From: Caenimonas koreensis DSM 17982
GTDB lineage: Bacteria > Pseudomonadota > Gammaproteobacteria > Burkholderiales > Burkholderiaceae_C
Assembly: GCF_009646335.1 (NCBI RefSeq)
Contig: NZ_WJBU01000006.1
Coordinates: 248,001 to 312,000, forward strand
Reading direction: 5' to 3'
Length of the DNA stretch: 64,000 nt
Below the pieces are notes generated by a model that was not told the DNA's origin, searched no databases, and worked only from the letters and a program-made list of their open reading frames with translations. Positions 36,139 to 44,827 of the stretch are shown here, in pieces (the first letter of the stretch is position 1; the number at the start of each line of letters is the position of its first letter). Made by a program: the position numbers and the translations under genes.

Positions 36139-36144
36139 TATACT
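36139..36144 (+). promoter_or_regulatory. Predicted -10 box of the S-layer-like gene
   Basis: TATACT is a near-consensus -10 hexamer. No good -35 lies 16-18 bases upstream, and the Crp-type palindrome covers that area. The predicted start near 36151 leaves a leader of about 52 bases with GGAG seven bases before the ATG at 36203. Confidence 0.55.
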
Positions 36145-36202
36145 TGCGCCTGAATCGGGGACATGGGTACCTGATCACCTTTATTCACCTGTGGAGATTT
36201 GA

Positions 36203-39200
36203 ATGGCAATTACCGCAGCAGAACGGCACGAAATCGCCGAATTGCTTGTACTCATGTTCAATGCCGCGCCTGGCGCGACATACTTGAGCCAGATCGTCTC
36301 GGTCTATGAGTCCGTTGGACACAACCTGAAGACGCTCGCCGAAGTGCTGGGTAATCACCCGGGCTACACCTCGACGCACCCGAACTTCTGGACGGGCGAC
36401 GACTTCGCAACGAACCTGCTGACACCGCTTGGCCTGACTGGTGATTTCCAGGCTCGCACGGCGATCGTCAATGCGTTCAACAGCGGCGTGTCGATGGCTG
36501 ACATCACGTACAGCGCGTACACGTTCCTCAATGACGTTCTCGCGAATCCTGCAGCCTACGGCGCGCAGTACCTGAACGCAGCCAAGATCATGAATAACAA
36601 GGCCGACGTCGCCTTGTACTTCTCGGTCACCAAGGGCCTGTCGGCCTCTGCCCTGGCCGACCTGCAAGCCGTTCTGGAAGGCGTTACCGCCGATCCGGCT
36701 TCGGTCACTGCAGCGCAAGCCGCGATCGATCACGTCAACGATCCGCAAACCTTCACCATCACGTCCAACTCGCCGACCATCACCGAAGGTGACGCTGGCT
36801 CGAAGGTTCTGACGTTCACGCTGACCCTGCTCGACCAGGACGGCGGCGCCACGGTTGGTGCAACGACGATCAACTACGCAACGACCAACACGGGCGCAAC
36901 GGCTACGGCCGGTGACGACTACGTGCCTGTTGCTGGCACCGTCACGTTCCAGCCTGGCCAAACGCAAGCTACGGTCTCCGTTACGATTCTGGGCGACACC
37001 GCCTTCGAGCCGAATGAAACCATCAAGCTGCTGCTGACGGGCGCCGGTCTCTCGACGACCCTGGCCACCGGCACGATCACCAATGACGACCCGATCCCGC
37101 AGATCTACCTGACGCCGCAAGCCGACGTCGTAGTGGGTACGGCTTTGGGCGAGACAATCAACGGCACACAAGACACGTTCACGCTCAACGACAACATCGA
37201 CGGCAAGGGCGGTGAAGACACCCTCAAGCTGGTGTTCGACAGCGTGATCAGTGTCAATCCTGAAGCCATCGTCCGACCGTTTGTCACGGTCACCGATGTT
37301 GAGCACGTCGTGATCTTCTCGGATCTGAGCGTTGGCTCGGACAGCGGCGAAGTGTTCGACATGAGCGCCCCGACGACTGAAGGTGGCTTCGGCTGGACTG
37401 GCGTCAAGACGATCGAAATCAACGCCGCTGGCGGCGCCGATGTGAACCTCAAGTCCGCCGCGTCCGAATCGATCACGATCGGGACCGCTGACGACGTCAC
37501 AATTTTGGACGACACCGTCGCCGCGATTGAAGTGACCACGGCTCGCGGACATGTCTCCGTCACCGCATCTGACGCAAGCACTGTGCACGTCAAGAAGGCC
37601 GGCGGCGATGTGTACGTCCACACAAACAACGCCAATATCGCGATCGACAATGCTGGTGGCAGCGACGTCGCCATCTACAACGGCAACGGCACGATCTCTG
37701 CGTTGAACGGCGAAGATGTCTACATCAGCGCATGCGATTCGGCCACCATGACCGTTATCGCCACGAGCGACGTGACGATCTTCGCAGGCGACATTGGCAC
37801 GTTGAATGTCACCACGAACGGTGGCAACTCGGAAGGTTACGTCTACGTCAACGTGGGCGACATCACCACCGGCACCGTTACCAGCAACAGCTACAGCGAC
37901 GTGACGATCAACGCCGACCAAGTGGGAACACTGACGGTCACCGGCGTGAGCGACATCGACGTCAACGTCCAGCACGTGACGACCGCAAACGTTTACGGCT
38001 CGGATGACACGCACGTGATGGTGACGAACCTGAACGGCTGGACCGGCCCGTGGGGCGATTCGCCGTGGGGCTTCGACGCAACGATCATGATCAGCGGCGA
38101 AGACGACATTTCCGTCGATGGCGGCAATGTTGAGCACGTCACGGTTGAAGGCGCGGTTAACGCGACGATCGACGCAGGCGTTATCGGCTCTGTGACGATC
38201 GGCGAACTGTCTGATGACTACACGACTGTCGATATCACCACCTACTCGGATGGCGACCTCTCGCTGACATTGGCTGGCGCGTCGATCAACGAACTGACGC
38301 TCGAAGGCATGTCCGATGTGGCGCTGGACGTCACGGCATCGTCGTACGCTGTCCTGATGGGCAGCTCCACTGTTCAGACCATCGACCTGACCGGCGCTGG
38401 CGACCTGCAGTTCGACGTTCGTGCTGTGGACGGCACGCTGTCCGAAATCAACGGCGGCACCTACACCGGCAACCTGACGCTTGACGCAAACGCCTACAAC
38501 GGCGACCTGACGGTGACGACTGGTTCCGGCAGCGACGACATCGAAGTCGATGGCGACACGTCTGACGTGATCGTTGACGCTGGCGAAGGCAACAACGTTG
38601 TTGACGTTGACAGCTACGGCCTCGTGAACGTCACCGTGGGTGACGGCGACGACGACGTGACCGTCAACTTCGACACGCTGTCTGTTGAAGGCAGTGGCGT
38701 TGCGCTCGGCGAAGGCACCAACGCCTTGACGCTGCGCTCGTACACCACGCTGTATGACACGAACCTGGATGCATTCGACGTCGAAGCTCTGCCGCTGTCG
38801 GGCAACCTGATGTCCCTGACATTTGCTGCTTCGATTGAACTGCACCAAGACACCTCCAGCACGCTGAACGTGGGCGGTCTCGAAGGCCCGGTGAGCTACA
38901 TCGGCTTCGGCGATGTCAACGTGTTCTCCGATTCCGGCGAAGCTTCGCTGACGATCGCTGGCACGGGCACCACCCTGACGATCCAGTCCTCTGACGACTT
39001 CGGCTCCGATTCCGCTGGCGGCATGATCACCCTGGAAGCGGCTGGCGTGACCGACCTGACGTTGGACATCAGCGACGACATGAATGTCATGCTGATGGGC
39101 GACGCTGCAGTTCACGTGATGGCCAACGCTGGCGGTTCCGCCGACCTGATCCTCGACGGTGACTCCGATGGCAATGGCACTGCAGACCAGCTGCAAGGCC

Positions 39201-41104
39201 TGCTGACGGTCAACCTGAACACCGGCGACAACGCTGACCTGACGCTCGCTAACCTGCGCAGCAGCACGGTTGTTGACGTGAACGCTGGCGAAGACGCAAC
39301 GGTCGATATCTCGTACTCCACGCTGGGTACCGTGACTGTTGACTTCGCTGGTTCGGGCAACCACGCCGAGCTCGACATCAACGACACTTCGGATTCGACG
39401 GTCACCGTCGGCAACGTCGTGATTGATGACCATGCCGTCACGTCGCCCACCGACGCCGACAACAACAACACGGTCAACATCGAAGTCAGCGACAACGACT
39501 TCTCCACGGTGCTGGTTGGCACTGTGACCGCAACTGCCGACGGCGACGTCGACATGTCTGTGGTCCACAACAACCACGCTACCGTGACGTTGGGTGCCCT
39601 GGATCTGGAATCGCGCTACAACAGCGTGTCCCTGATGATCTCGGACAACACCGACAACGAATTGGGTCCGGACGCGATCGTGAAGATCGGTGATGTCACG
39701 CTGACCGGTGCTGATGGCGCTCAGATGCAGGTCCTCAACAACGTTGACTCGGCTGTGACGCTGGGCAACGTGTCGCTTGACTCTGACTACGCCAGCCAGT
39801 GGCTGCAGATCGCCGGCAACGACGAGTCGACCATCAAGGTTGGCACCGTCGACATGACGAGCGGTTACGGTACTGATACGGTCCAGTTGGTCATCTCCGA
39901 CAATGACGGCGCGCAAATCACTCTGGGCGATGTCACGATCTCGAGCGGCACATGGGATGTTGTCGATGTGAGCATCTACGGCCTGTCGGACACGGAAGTG
40001 AACGTCGCCAGCCTGACGATCAACGCCTACAGCGATGTGACTCTGTCAGTCTCCGAAACGACGGACAGCACTGTCGACCTCGGCGACGTGAAGATCACTT
40101 CGGCCATCGGCGACGTGTCGATCTACGTGAGCGACAACACCGGTGTTGCATCGATCTCGTTCGGCAACATCACCATCGACACGCTGTCTGACGGCGACGT
40201 CTTTGTCCTGTCGACCGACGGCATGAACTTCGATGCGGACATCACCTTCGGCGATTTCGACATCAATGCTGATGGCTCCATCGACATGTATATCTCGGGC
40301 GCCAACAACGGCTCGGGCGTGACTTCTGTCGGCGCGGTTGGCCTCATCGCCACTGGCGACATCAACCTGACGCTGGACTCGGTGAGCGACGGCGGCGACG
40401 TGACGGTGAATGCCGGCTCTGATGCCACAGTCAACATCGTGAGCCTGTTCGGTGGCGGCTTGAGCGCCCTGACCGTGACTGCTGGTAGCGATGCCACCGT
40501 CTACGTCTCCGATGTCGACAGCGTCGACACCGTGACGGTGACGGCTGGTAGCGACGCCATGGTGACGCTCAGCGACGTGGTTGACCTGACCTCGCTGACG
40601 GTGACGGCTAGCGATGCGGACATCACGCTGATCAACGTGAACAGCGACTCTGCCTTCACGCTGGATATCAGCGGCGTGCACGGCACTGCGAACGTCGACG
40701 CTTCGGCGGCCGACTTCGACAGCACCGGCAAGATGGTCAACATCCTGATTGGTCACGGCGACGTGAACTACTCGAACGACCTGGATACCGGCTCGGGCAC
40801 GAACGACGAATCGCGCGAGCGCTTCGAGTTCGGCTACGGGACGGGTACCGACGTCGTCGGTAACGTGGTGATCGACAACTTCCGCCCGGGTGCTACGGCA
40901 GCTGTGGACGGTGTCTGGTCTGACCGCATCGACTTCAGCCACCTGGACGGCGTCAACTCGCTGGAAGACATCACGTTCGCAATCGTCGGTAACGACGTCG
41001 TGATCGACTTCGTGGATATTGACTACGGTTCCATCACCCTGACGGGTGTGGGCGCCGCCTACCCGAACGCTACCGACCTCGTGGTCGCCAGCATCGTCTT
41101 CTAA
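36203..41104 (+). CDS. S-layer-like, Asp-rich type I secreted surface protein
   Basis: A 1633-residue protein with no Sec signal, very rich in Asp, Thr, Val, Gly and Ser, poor in Lys and Arg, and with a single Cys near residue 511. Residues 1-170 are a helical N-terminal domain that may anchor it to the cell. Residues 183-295 are a Calx-beta domain (TEGDAGSK, TAGDDYVP, TITNDD). A domain opening with GTALGETINGTQD resembles S-layer proteins of the Caulobacter RsaA type. Long beta-solenoid repeats follow, and the C-terminus ends in a hydrophobic VVASIVF tail typical of type I substrates. Codon use is more uniform than in neighbours, suggesting high expression. It has its own promoter and a strong terminator. 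Confidence 0.85.
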   Translation: MAITAAERHEIAELLVLMFNAAPGATYLSQIVSVYESVGHNLKTLAEVLGNHPGYTSTHPNFWTGDDFATNLLTPLGLTGDFQARTAIVNAFNSGVSMADITYSAYTFLNDVLANPAAYGAQYLNAAKIMNNKADVALYFSVTKGLSASALADLQAVLEGVTADPASVTAAQAAIDHVNDPQTFTITSNSPTITEGDAGSKVLTFTLTLLDQDGGATVGATTINYATTNTGATATAGDDYVPVAGTVTFQPGQTQATVSVTILGDTAFEPNETIKLLLTGAGLSTTLATGTITNDDPIPQIYLTPQADVVVGTALGETINGTQDTFTLNDNIDGKGGEDTLKLVFDSVISVNPEAIVRPFVTVTDVEHVVIFSDLSVGSDSGEVFDMSAPTTEGGFGWTGVKTIEINAAGGADVNLKSAASESITIGTADDVTILDDTVAAIEVTTARGHVSVTASDASTVHVKKAGGDVYVHTNNANIAIDNAGGSDVAIYNGNGTISALNGEDVYISACDSATMTVIATSDVTIFAGDIGTLNVTTNGGNSEGYVYVNVGDITTGTVTSNSYSDVTINADQVGTLTVTGVSDIDVNVQHVTTANVYGSDDTHVMVTNLNGWTGPWGDSPWGFDATIMISGEDDISVDGGNVEHVTVEGAVNATIDAGVIGSVTIGELSDDYTTVDITTYSDGDLSLTLAGASINELTLEGMSDVALDVTASSYAVLMGSSTVQTIDLTGAGDLQFDVRAVDGTLSEINGGTYTGNLTLDANAYNGDLTVTTGSGSDDIEVDGDTSDVIVDAGEGNNVVDVDSYGLVNVTVGDGDDDVTVNFDTLSVEGSGVALGEGTNALTLRSYTTLYDTNLDAFDVEALPLSGNLMSLTFAASIELHQDTSSTLNVGGLEGPVSYIGFGDVNVFSDSGEASLTIAGTGTTLTIQSSDDFGSDSAGGMITLEAAGVTDLTLDISDDMNVMLMGDAAVHVMANAGGSADLILDGDSDGNGTADQLQGLLTVNLNTGDNADLTLANLRSSTVVDVNAGEDATVDISYSTLGTVTVDFAGSGNHAELDINDTSDSTVTVGNVVIDDHAVTSPTDADNNNTVNIEVSDNDFSTVLVGTVTATADGDVDMSVVHNNHATVTLGALDLESRYNSVSLMISDNTDNELGPDAIVKIGDVTLTGADGAQMQVLNNVDSAVTLGNVSLDSDYASQWLQIAGNDESTIKVGTVDMTSGYGTDTVQLVISDNDGAQITLGDVTISSGTWDVVDVSIYGLSDTEVNVASLTINAYSDVTLSVSETTDSTVDLGDVKITSAIGDVSIYVSDNTGVASISFGNITIDTLSDGDVFVLSTDGMNFDADITFGDFDINADGSIDMYISGANNGSGVTSVGAVGLIATGDINLTLDSVSDGGDVTVNAGSDATVNIVSLFGGGLSALTVTAGSDATVYVSDVDSVDTVTVTAGSDAMVTLSDVVDLTSLTVTASDADITLINVNSDSAFTLDISGVHGTANVDASAADFDSTGKMVNILIGHGDVNYSNDLDTGSGTNDESRERFEFGYGTGTDVVGNVVIDNFRPGATAAVDGVWSDRIDFSHLDGVNSLEDITFAIVGNDVVIDFVDIDYGSITLTGVGAAYPNATDLVVASIVF
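39391..40355 (+). repeat. Twelve degenerate beta-solenoid repeats in the S-layer-like protein
   Basis: About twelve copies of a pattern of the form T-x-V-x-V/L-G-D/N-V-x-I recur every 25-36 residues across residues 1064-1384, for example TVTVGNVVI, TVTLGALDL, IVKIGDVTL, AVTLGNVSL, QITLGDVTI, TVDLGDVKI and SISFGNITI. The pattern fits rungs of a parallel beta-helix. A further set with about 20-residue spacing (TVTAGSDA) follows near residues 1410-1480. Confidence 0.7.
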
Positions 41105-41126
41105 ATCCGCAAGGATTCAGGAGATT

Positions 41127-41161
41127 CAAAAAAGGGGGCTTCGGCCCCCTTTTCTTTTTTT
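41127..41161 (+). terminator. Strong intrinsic terminator after the S-layer-like gene
   Basis: A GGGGGC-TTCG-GCCCCC hairpin (41134-41149), flanked by A and T runs that extend the stem, is followed by a long T tract (TTTTCTTTTTTT). It ends the abundant S-layer transcript before the modification operon, allowing different levels of the two. Confidence 0.92.
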
Positions 41162-41248
41162 GAGAAACAACGGCGCGATGGCTCGACTGCGCCGCGCCTA
41201 GAATCTTGTCCTGCTGTGCAACACCGTGCTTGAAGCCACGCCCATTCG

Positions 41249-44068
41249 ATGACCCGTCCTCCTCCGATCCCGAGCAAGCCGAAGCGACCCGCTGCCAAGC
41301 CAGCGGGCAAGCAAGCCGCCAAACCAGCAGCAAAGACATCAGCGAAGGCGCCGGCTTCTGCGCCGGGCTCAGCCCCAGCCCCAGGCGCTGCAACTGTCCC
41401 TGCCGGCAATCCCAAGGGCGTTACCGTCAATCAAATCCTCGACGCCGCGGCAAACTTCGCGGCCAAGAAAAAGCTGCCTGAAGCCATCAAGGTGCTGCAA
41501 CAGGCTGTCGATCATTTCCCACCGGAGCGACCCAACAAGCCCACTCTGGCAGGCCTGCTGGTGCAGGCCGCCACGCGGCTGCGGATGCATCACCCGGCAG
41601 GCGCGGCGGACCTCGCCAAGGAAGCTGTCGAGCGTGACCCTGAACTCACCGCCGGCTGGATCATGCTGTCCGGCCTGTGGGACCGCCTGGGCGAGTTGCC
41701 GCAAGCCAAGGTCGCGGCCAAGAAGGTGGTTGAATCCCCAACGGCTGCGCCAGACCAGGTGATCGCTGCGGCGAACCTGCTGGTGCGTTACCGGGAAGAC
41801 CAGCTCGCCATCGATTCGGCGCGCAAGGCTTTCGAAGAAATGGGTCGCCCGCTGGCATGGGCGTCTGCCGTGATGTACATCGCCCAGAAGGTGGCGGACT
41901 TCCCGTTTATCGACCAACTCGGCGCACAGCTGCGCAAGGCACACCAGGAGGGCCAAAGCGCAGAGGCGCGTGAAAGCCCGCGCACCAACCTGCTGTGGTG
42001 CGAAGACGAGAAGATGAACATCCAGGTGGTGAACGTCTGGTCAGAGCAATCCATTCCCGGCCCCATCAGTGAGGCGCCGCCGGCCAGGCCGCTCGACGGA
42101 CGCAAGCTGCGCATCGGCTACCTGTCAAGCGACTTCCGCGACCACCCCACTTCGCGCCTGATCAACGGTGTGCTGCGCCATCACGACCGCACGAAGTTCG
42201 AGGTCTTCCTGTATGACAGCGGCTGGGACGACGGCTCGGACATGCGCAAGGAAATCGTCTCGCATGTCGACGGTATCTTCCCCGTTGCCAGCCTGAGCGA
42301 CCAGGAAGGCGCGAAGCTGATCCGCTCGCACAACATTGATGTGCTGATCGAGCTCAACGGCCCCACGCGCGCCAATCGCATGGGCGTGCTCAAGTACCGC
42401 GCCGCGCCGATCCAGATCGACTACCTCGGCTGGCCGGGCAGCGTCGGTGGCCGTGTGGTGGACTACGTGGTGGGCGACAGCTATTGCGTCCCCGAGGGCG
42501 TCGAAGCGTTGTACGCCGAGAAGGTGATCCGGCTGCACAAGATCTACCAGGTCAACGATTACCTCGCGCTGAAGGTGCCGGAAGTGCCGTCACGCGCGCA
42601 GCTTGGCCTGCCTGAAGGCGTGCCCGTGATCGGCATGTTCAACGCGATCAACAAGGTGCACGGCGAAGTCTGGGACACCTGGATGAAGATCATGAAGGCC
42701 GTGCCGAACGCGGTGCTGTGGCTGCTCGACCCGGGCCCGGTCGCGCGGCGCAACATCGCCAAGGCGTGCGCCATGCGCGGCGTCGACCCCAAGCGCGTGC
42801 TGGCCGCCCCCGCCGTCAAGCAGGAAGCGCATCTTGCACGCCTGGGTGCCTGCGACATCATGGTCGATCCATGGCCCTACGGCGGGCACACGTCCACCAG
42901 CGACGCACTCTTCGCTGGCGTGCCCGTTGTCGCAGTGGCGGGCACTAACTTCGCAAGCCGCGTCAGCGGTGGCTTGCTCCGCGCTGCGGGCCTCGAAGCA
43001 CTGGTGCAGCCCACGCTCGAAGGTTACGTGCGCACGGCCGTGCGCCTGCTGCGCGACCCGAAAGAGCTGGAGCGAGTGCGCGCTTTCATTCGCGACAACA
43101 TCCGCAAGGCCGACATCTTCGACGCGCAAGGCAAGACACGCCAGTTCGAAGCCGCCTATGTCGACGCTTTCCAGCGGGCACTGGCGGGGCTGCCACCGCG
43201 CCACATGACGTTCCGCAGGCCGGGCAAGAAGAGCGAAGCGCAGACGGCGGCGACCGCGCCAGGGACAGCTGCAGCGCCAGCCGCAGCGCAGGTTGCAGCC
43301 CCGGCGCAAGCACCAAGTGCTGGCGCCACACCATCGGGGGTGGTTGCCGCAGCAGAACAGCCTGCAACCGTGGCCGACAATCCCGCCGTCAACCCGGATG
43401 CCAAGCGCATCCCGGTCGTACTGGTCTGCGGCCCTTGGAGCAGCGGCACCTCGGCCGTGGCTGGCATGCTGGCCAAGGCGGGTTTGTTCGCGCCCGGCCC
43501 GTACCTCGCAGTGAACGACCCGAAGACGCCCGCCACCTACGAGATGAAGGCCTTCCAGCAGCTGATGAAGTCCCTCGCCTCGGAAGCAACGATGGAGCTC
43601 ACGGCAACGCCCAAGCAGATCTTGCAGGCATTGCGCGACTTTCGCGACAACACGCTCCAACCCCTTTGGGAAAAGGAAGGTGGCGTGTCCGCCGGACCGG
43701 TCCTGCTCAAGCACGCACTCTCTGCGCTCATGCTGCCGCAACTTTCGCAGGTATTTGATGTCAAGGTCGTGTCCGTCGTGCGTCCGCTCGATGCCATCGA
43801 GGCCACTCGCGTGCGGCGCAGCTGGATGCCAACGATGGGCTCTGCCGGTGCGCGCGTCGTGTACCGCAACGTGTTCGAATACTTTGTCGCGGCAACCACG
43901 CCTTTCATCACCGTGCGCTACAGCGAAGTGATCGCCAACCCGGCCAAAGCGGTTGACGAGCTCGCCAGTTTTTGCGGGCTGCAGATGACCGCCGCCCGGA
44001 AGAAAGAGGCCATCGCATTCGTGGCGCGCCCCCAGCCGCAAGCACCGCGGCCCGTCGTCACAGCCTGA
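41249..44068 (+). CDS. GT41 (SPINDLY/OGT-like) glycosyltransferase fused to a sulfotransferase domain
   Basis: A 939-residue cytoplasmic protein. Residues 1-50 are Lys/Ala/Pro-rich; 55-260 are TPR-like helices; 282-655 are a GT41 catalytic region (RIGYLSSDF and DHPTS near 288-302, NAINKVHGEVW with the UDP-binding Lys, GGHTSTSDALFAGVPVV with the nucleotide-binding His and Asp); 660-718 are an Ala/Pro linker; 720-925 are a sulfotransferase-like P-loop domain (CGPWSSGTSAVAGML for the PAPS 5'-phosphosulfate loop, VVRPLDAIEATRVRR for the 3'-phosphate site, ITVRYSEVIANP). GT41 enzymes add sugar to Ser/Thr or Asn of cytoplasmic proteins. It sits directly after the S-layer-like gene, the obvious candidate acceptor. 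It heads the operon to 48551. Confidence 0.88.
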   Translation: MTRPPPIPSKPKRPAAKPAGKQAAKPAAKTSAKAPASAPGSAPAPGAATVPAGNPKGVTVNQILDAAANFAAKKKLPEAIKVLQQAVDHFPPERPNKPTLAGLLVQAATRLRMHHPAGAADLAKEAVERDPELTAGWIMLSGLWDRLGELPQAKVAAKKVVESPTAAPDQVIAAANLLVRYREDQLAIDSARKAFEEMGRPLAWASAVMYIAQKVADFPFIDQLGAQLRKAHQEGQSAEARESPRTNLLWCEDEKMNIQVVNVWSEQSIPGPISEAPPARPLDGRKLRIGYLSSDFRDHPTSRLINGVLRHHDRTKFEVFLYDSGWDDGSDMRKEIVSHVDGIFPVASLSDQEGAKLIRSHNIDVLIELNGPTRANRMGVLKYRAAPIQIDYLGWPGSVGGRVVDYVVGDSYCVPEGVEALYAEKVIRLHKIYQVNDYLALKVPEVPSRAQLGLPEGVPVIGMFNAINKVHGEVWDTWMKIMKAVPNAVLWLLDPGPVARRNIAKACAMRGVDPKRVLAAPAVKQEAHLARLGACDIMVDPWPYGGHTSTSDALFAGVPVVAVAGTNFASRVSGGLLRAAGLEALVQPTLEGYVRTAVRLLRDPKELERVRAFIRDNIRKADIFDAQGKTRQFEAAYVDAFQRALAGLPPRHMTFRRPGKKSEAQTAATAPGTAAAPAAAQVAAPAQAPSAGATPSGVVAAAEQPATVADNPAVNPDAKRIPVVLVCGPWSSGTSAVAGMLAKAGLFAPGPYLAVNDPKTPATYEMKAFQQLMKSLASEATMELTATPKQILQALRDFRDNTLQPLWEKEGGVSAGPVLLKHALSALMLPQLSQVFDVKVVSVVRPLDAIEATRVRRSWMPTMGSAGARVVYRNVFEYFVAATTPFITVRYSEVIANPAKAVDELASFCGLQMTAARKKEAIAFVARPQPQAPRPVVTA

Positions 44069-44071
44069 CCC

Positions 44072-44827
44072 ATGCTGGAATTCCGCACCTACTGCTATTT
44101 GCAGAACCAGAAGACCGGTTGCACCTTCGTCGAGCAGTTTCTGCGCAAGTTCTCCGCAGAGCCGCTCGTCAAATTCGACAAGCATGCCGCTGTGGCGCAA
44201 CGGGACCCGGCCAAGTTCTACTTCATCAATGTGCGTGAGCCGCTGGAGCTCTATCGCTCGCTCTATGCCTATGGGCTCGATGGCAAGGGCACCGTGTGGG
44301 AGCGCATGACCAAGCTGGGCCTGCAGCACATGTATGCCAAGGGTCCCGAAGGTTTTTCGCACTGGCTTCGTTTCGTGCTTGATCCCAAGCACGCGCTGGC
44401 GCTGGGCAATGGTTACACCACCGCATCGGCGCAGCTGATGGGGCTGATGACGTGGCGCTTCTATCGCCTGGCCGTTGCCGGTTTCGAGGCCGCCGCGCCG
44501 TCATTCAAGACGCGCAAGGACGTGAACGACTTCACCCGCTCGCACTACTTCATGAACAACGTCCTCAAGCAGGAAACCCTGCGCGAAGACCTGGTCAAGC
44601 TCGTGCAAGGCCCATTGGCAAACCGCGTCACCGATGTCGACGATGCAGTGGCCTGGATCGAAGCCACGCCACGGATCAACGCGTCAGCCTCACTCACCGA
44701 GGCGGACAACGTGCCGATCGACCAGGAAGCGCTGCAACTGATCTTCAGCAAGGAGCGGCGGCTCTATCGCATCTTCTACCCGGACGCTGAAGGCTTTGCC
44801 CAATGGCGGGCCACCAAGGAAGACTGA
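44072..44827 (+). CDS. Sulfotransferase-family protein
   Basis: A 251-residue protein with the two PAPS-binding signatures of sulfotransferases: QNQKTGCTFVEQFLRKF at residues 9-25 (5'-phosphosulfate loop) and FINVREPLELYRSLYAYG near residue 52 (3'-phosphate motif). The rest is helical. There is no signal peptide or membrane helix, so unlike Golgi-type enzymes it would act in the cytoplasm. It starts three bases after the GT41 fusion gene and its stop overlaps the next start (TGATG). The acceptor is unknown; a sugar on the S-layer-like protein is the inference from context. Confidence 0.8.
   Translation: MLEFRTYCYLQNQKTGCTFVEQFLRKFSAEPLVKFDKHAAVAQRDPAKFYFINVREPLELYRSLYAYGLDGKGTVWERMTKLGLQHMYAKGPEGFSHWLRFVLDPKHALALGNGYTTASAQLMGLMTWRFYRLAVAGFEAAAPSFKTRKDVNDFTRSHYFMNNVLKQETLREDLVKLVQGPLANRVTDVDDAVAWIEATPRINASASLTEADNVPIDQEALQLIFSKERRLYRIFYPDAEGFAQWRATKED

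Noticed and set aside
36134..36139. TTGACT as a -35 box for the S-layer-like gene
   Set aside because: No -10-like sequence lies 16-18 bases downstream (the region is GC-rich), whereas TATACT overlapping it is a good -10 with the Crp-type site at the right distance.
36185..39916. A 1243-codon open frame antisense to the S-layer-like gene
   Set aside because: It mirrors the very regular codon use of the sense gene (GAC, ACG, GTC-rich), gives a low-complexity His/Arg/Val/Asp product with no domain, and spans the sense gene's promoter-proximal end. The sense strand has the promoter, ribosome site, terminator and domains.
41249..44068. Reading the C-terminal part of the GT41 protein as a separate gene
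   Set aside because: The frame is continuous with no internal stop, and I see no ribosome site with a start codon near 43390. The Ala/Pro stretch looks like an interdomain linker.
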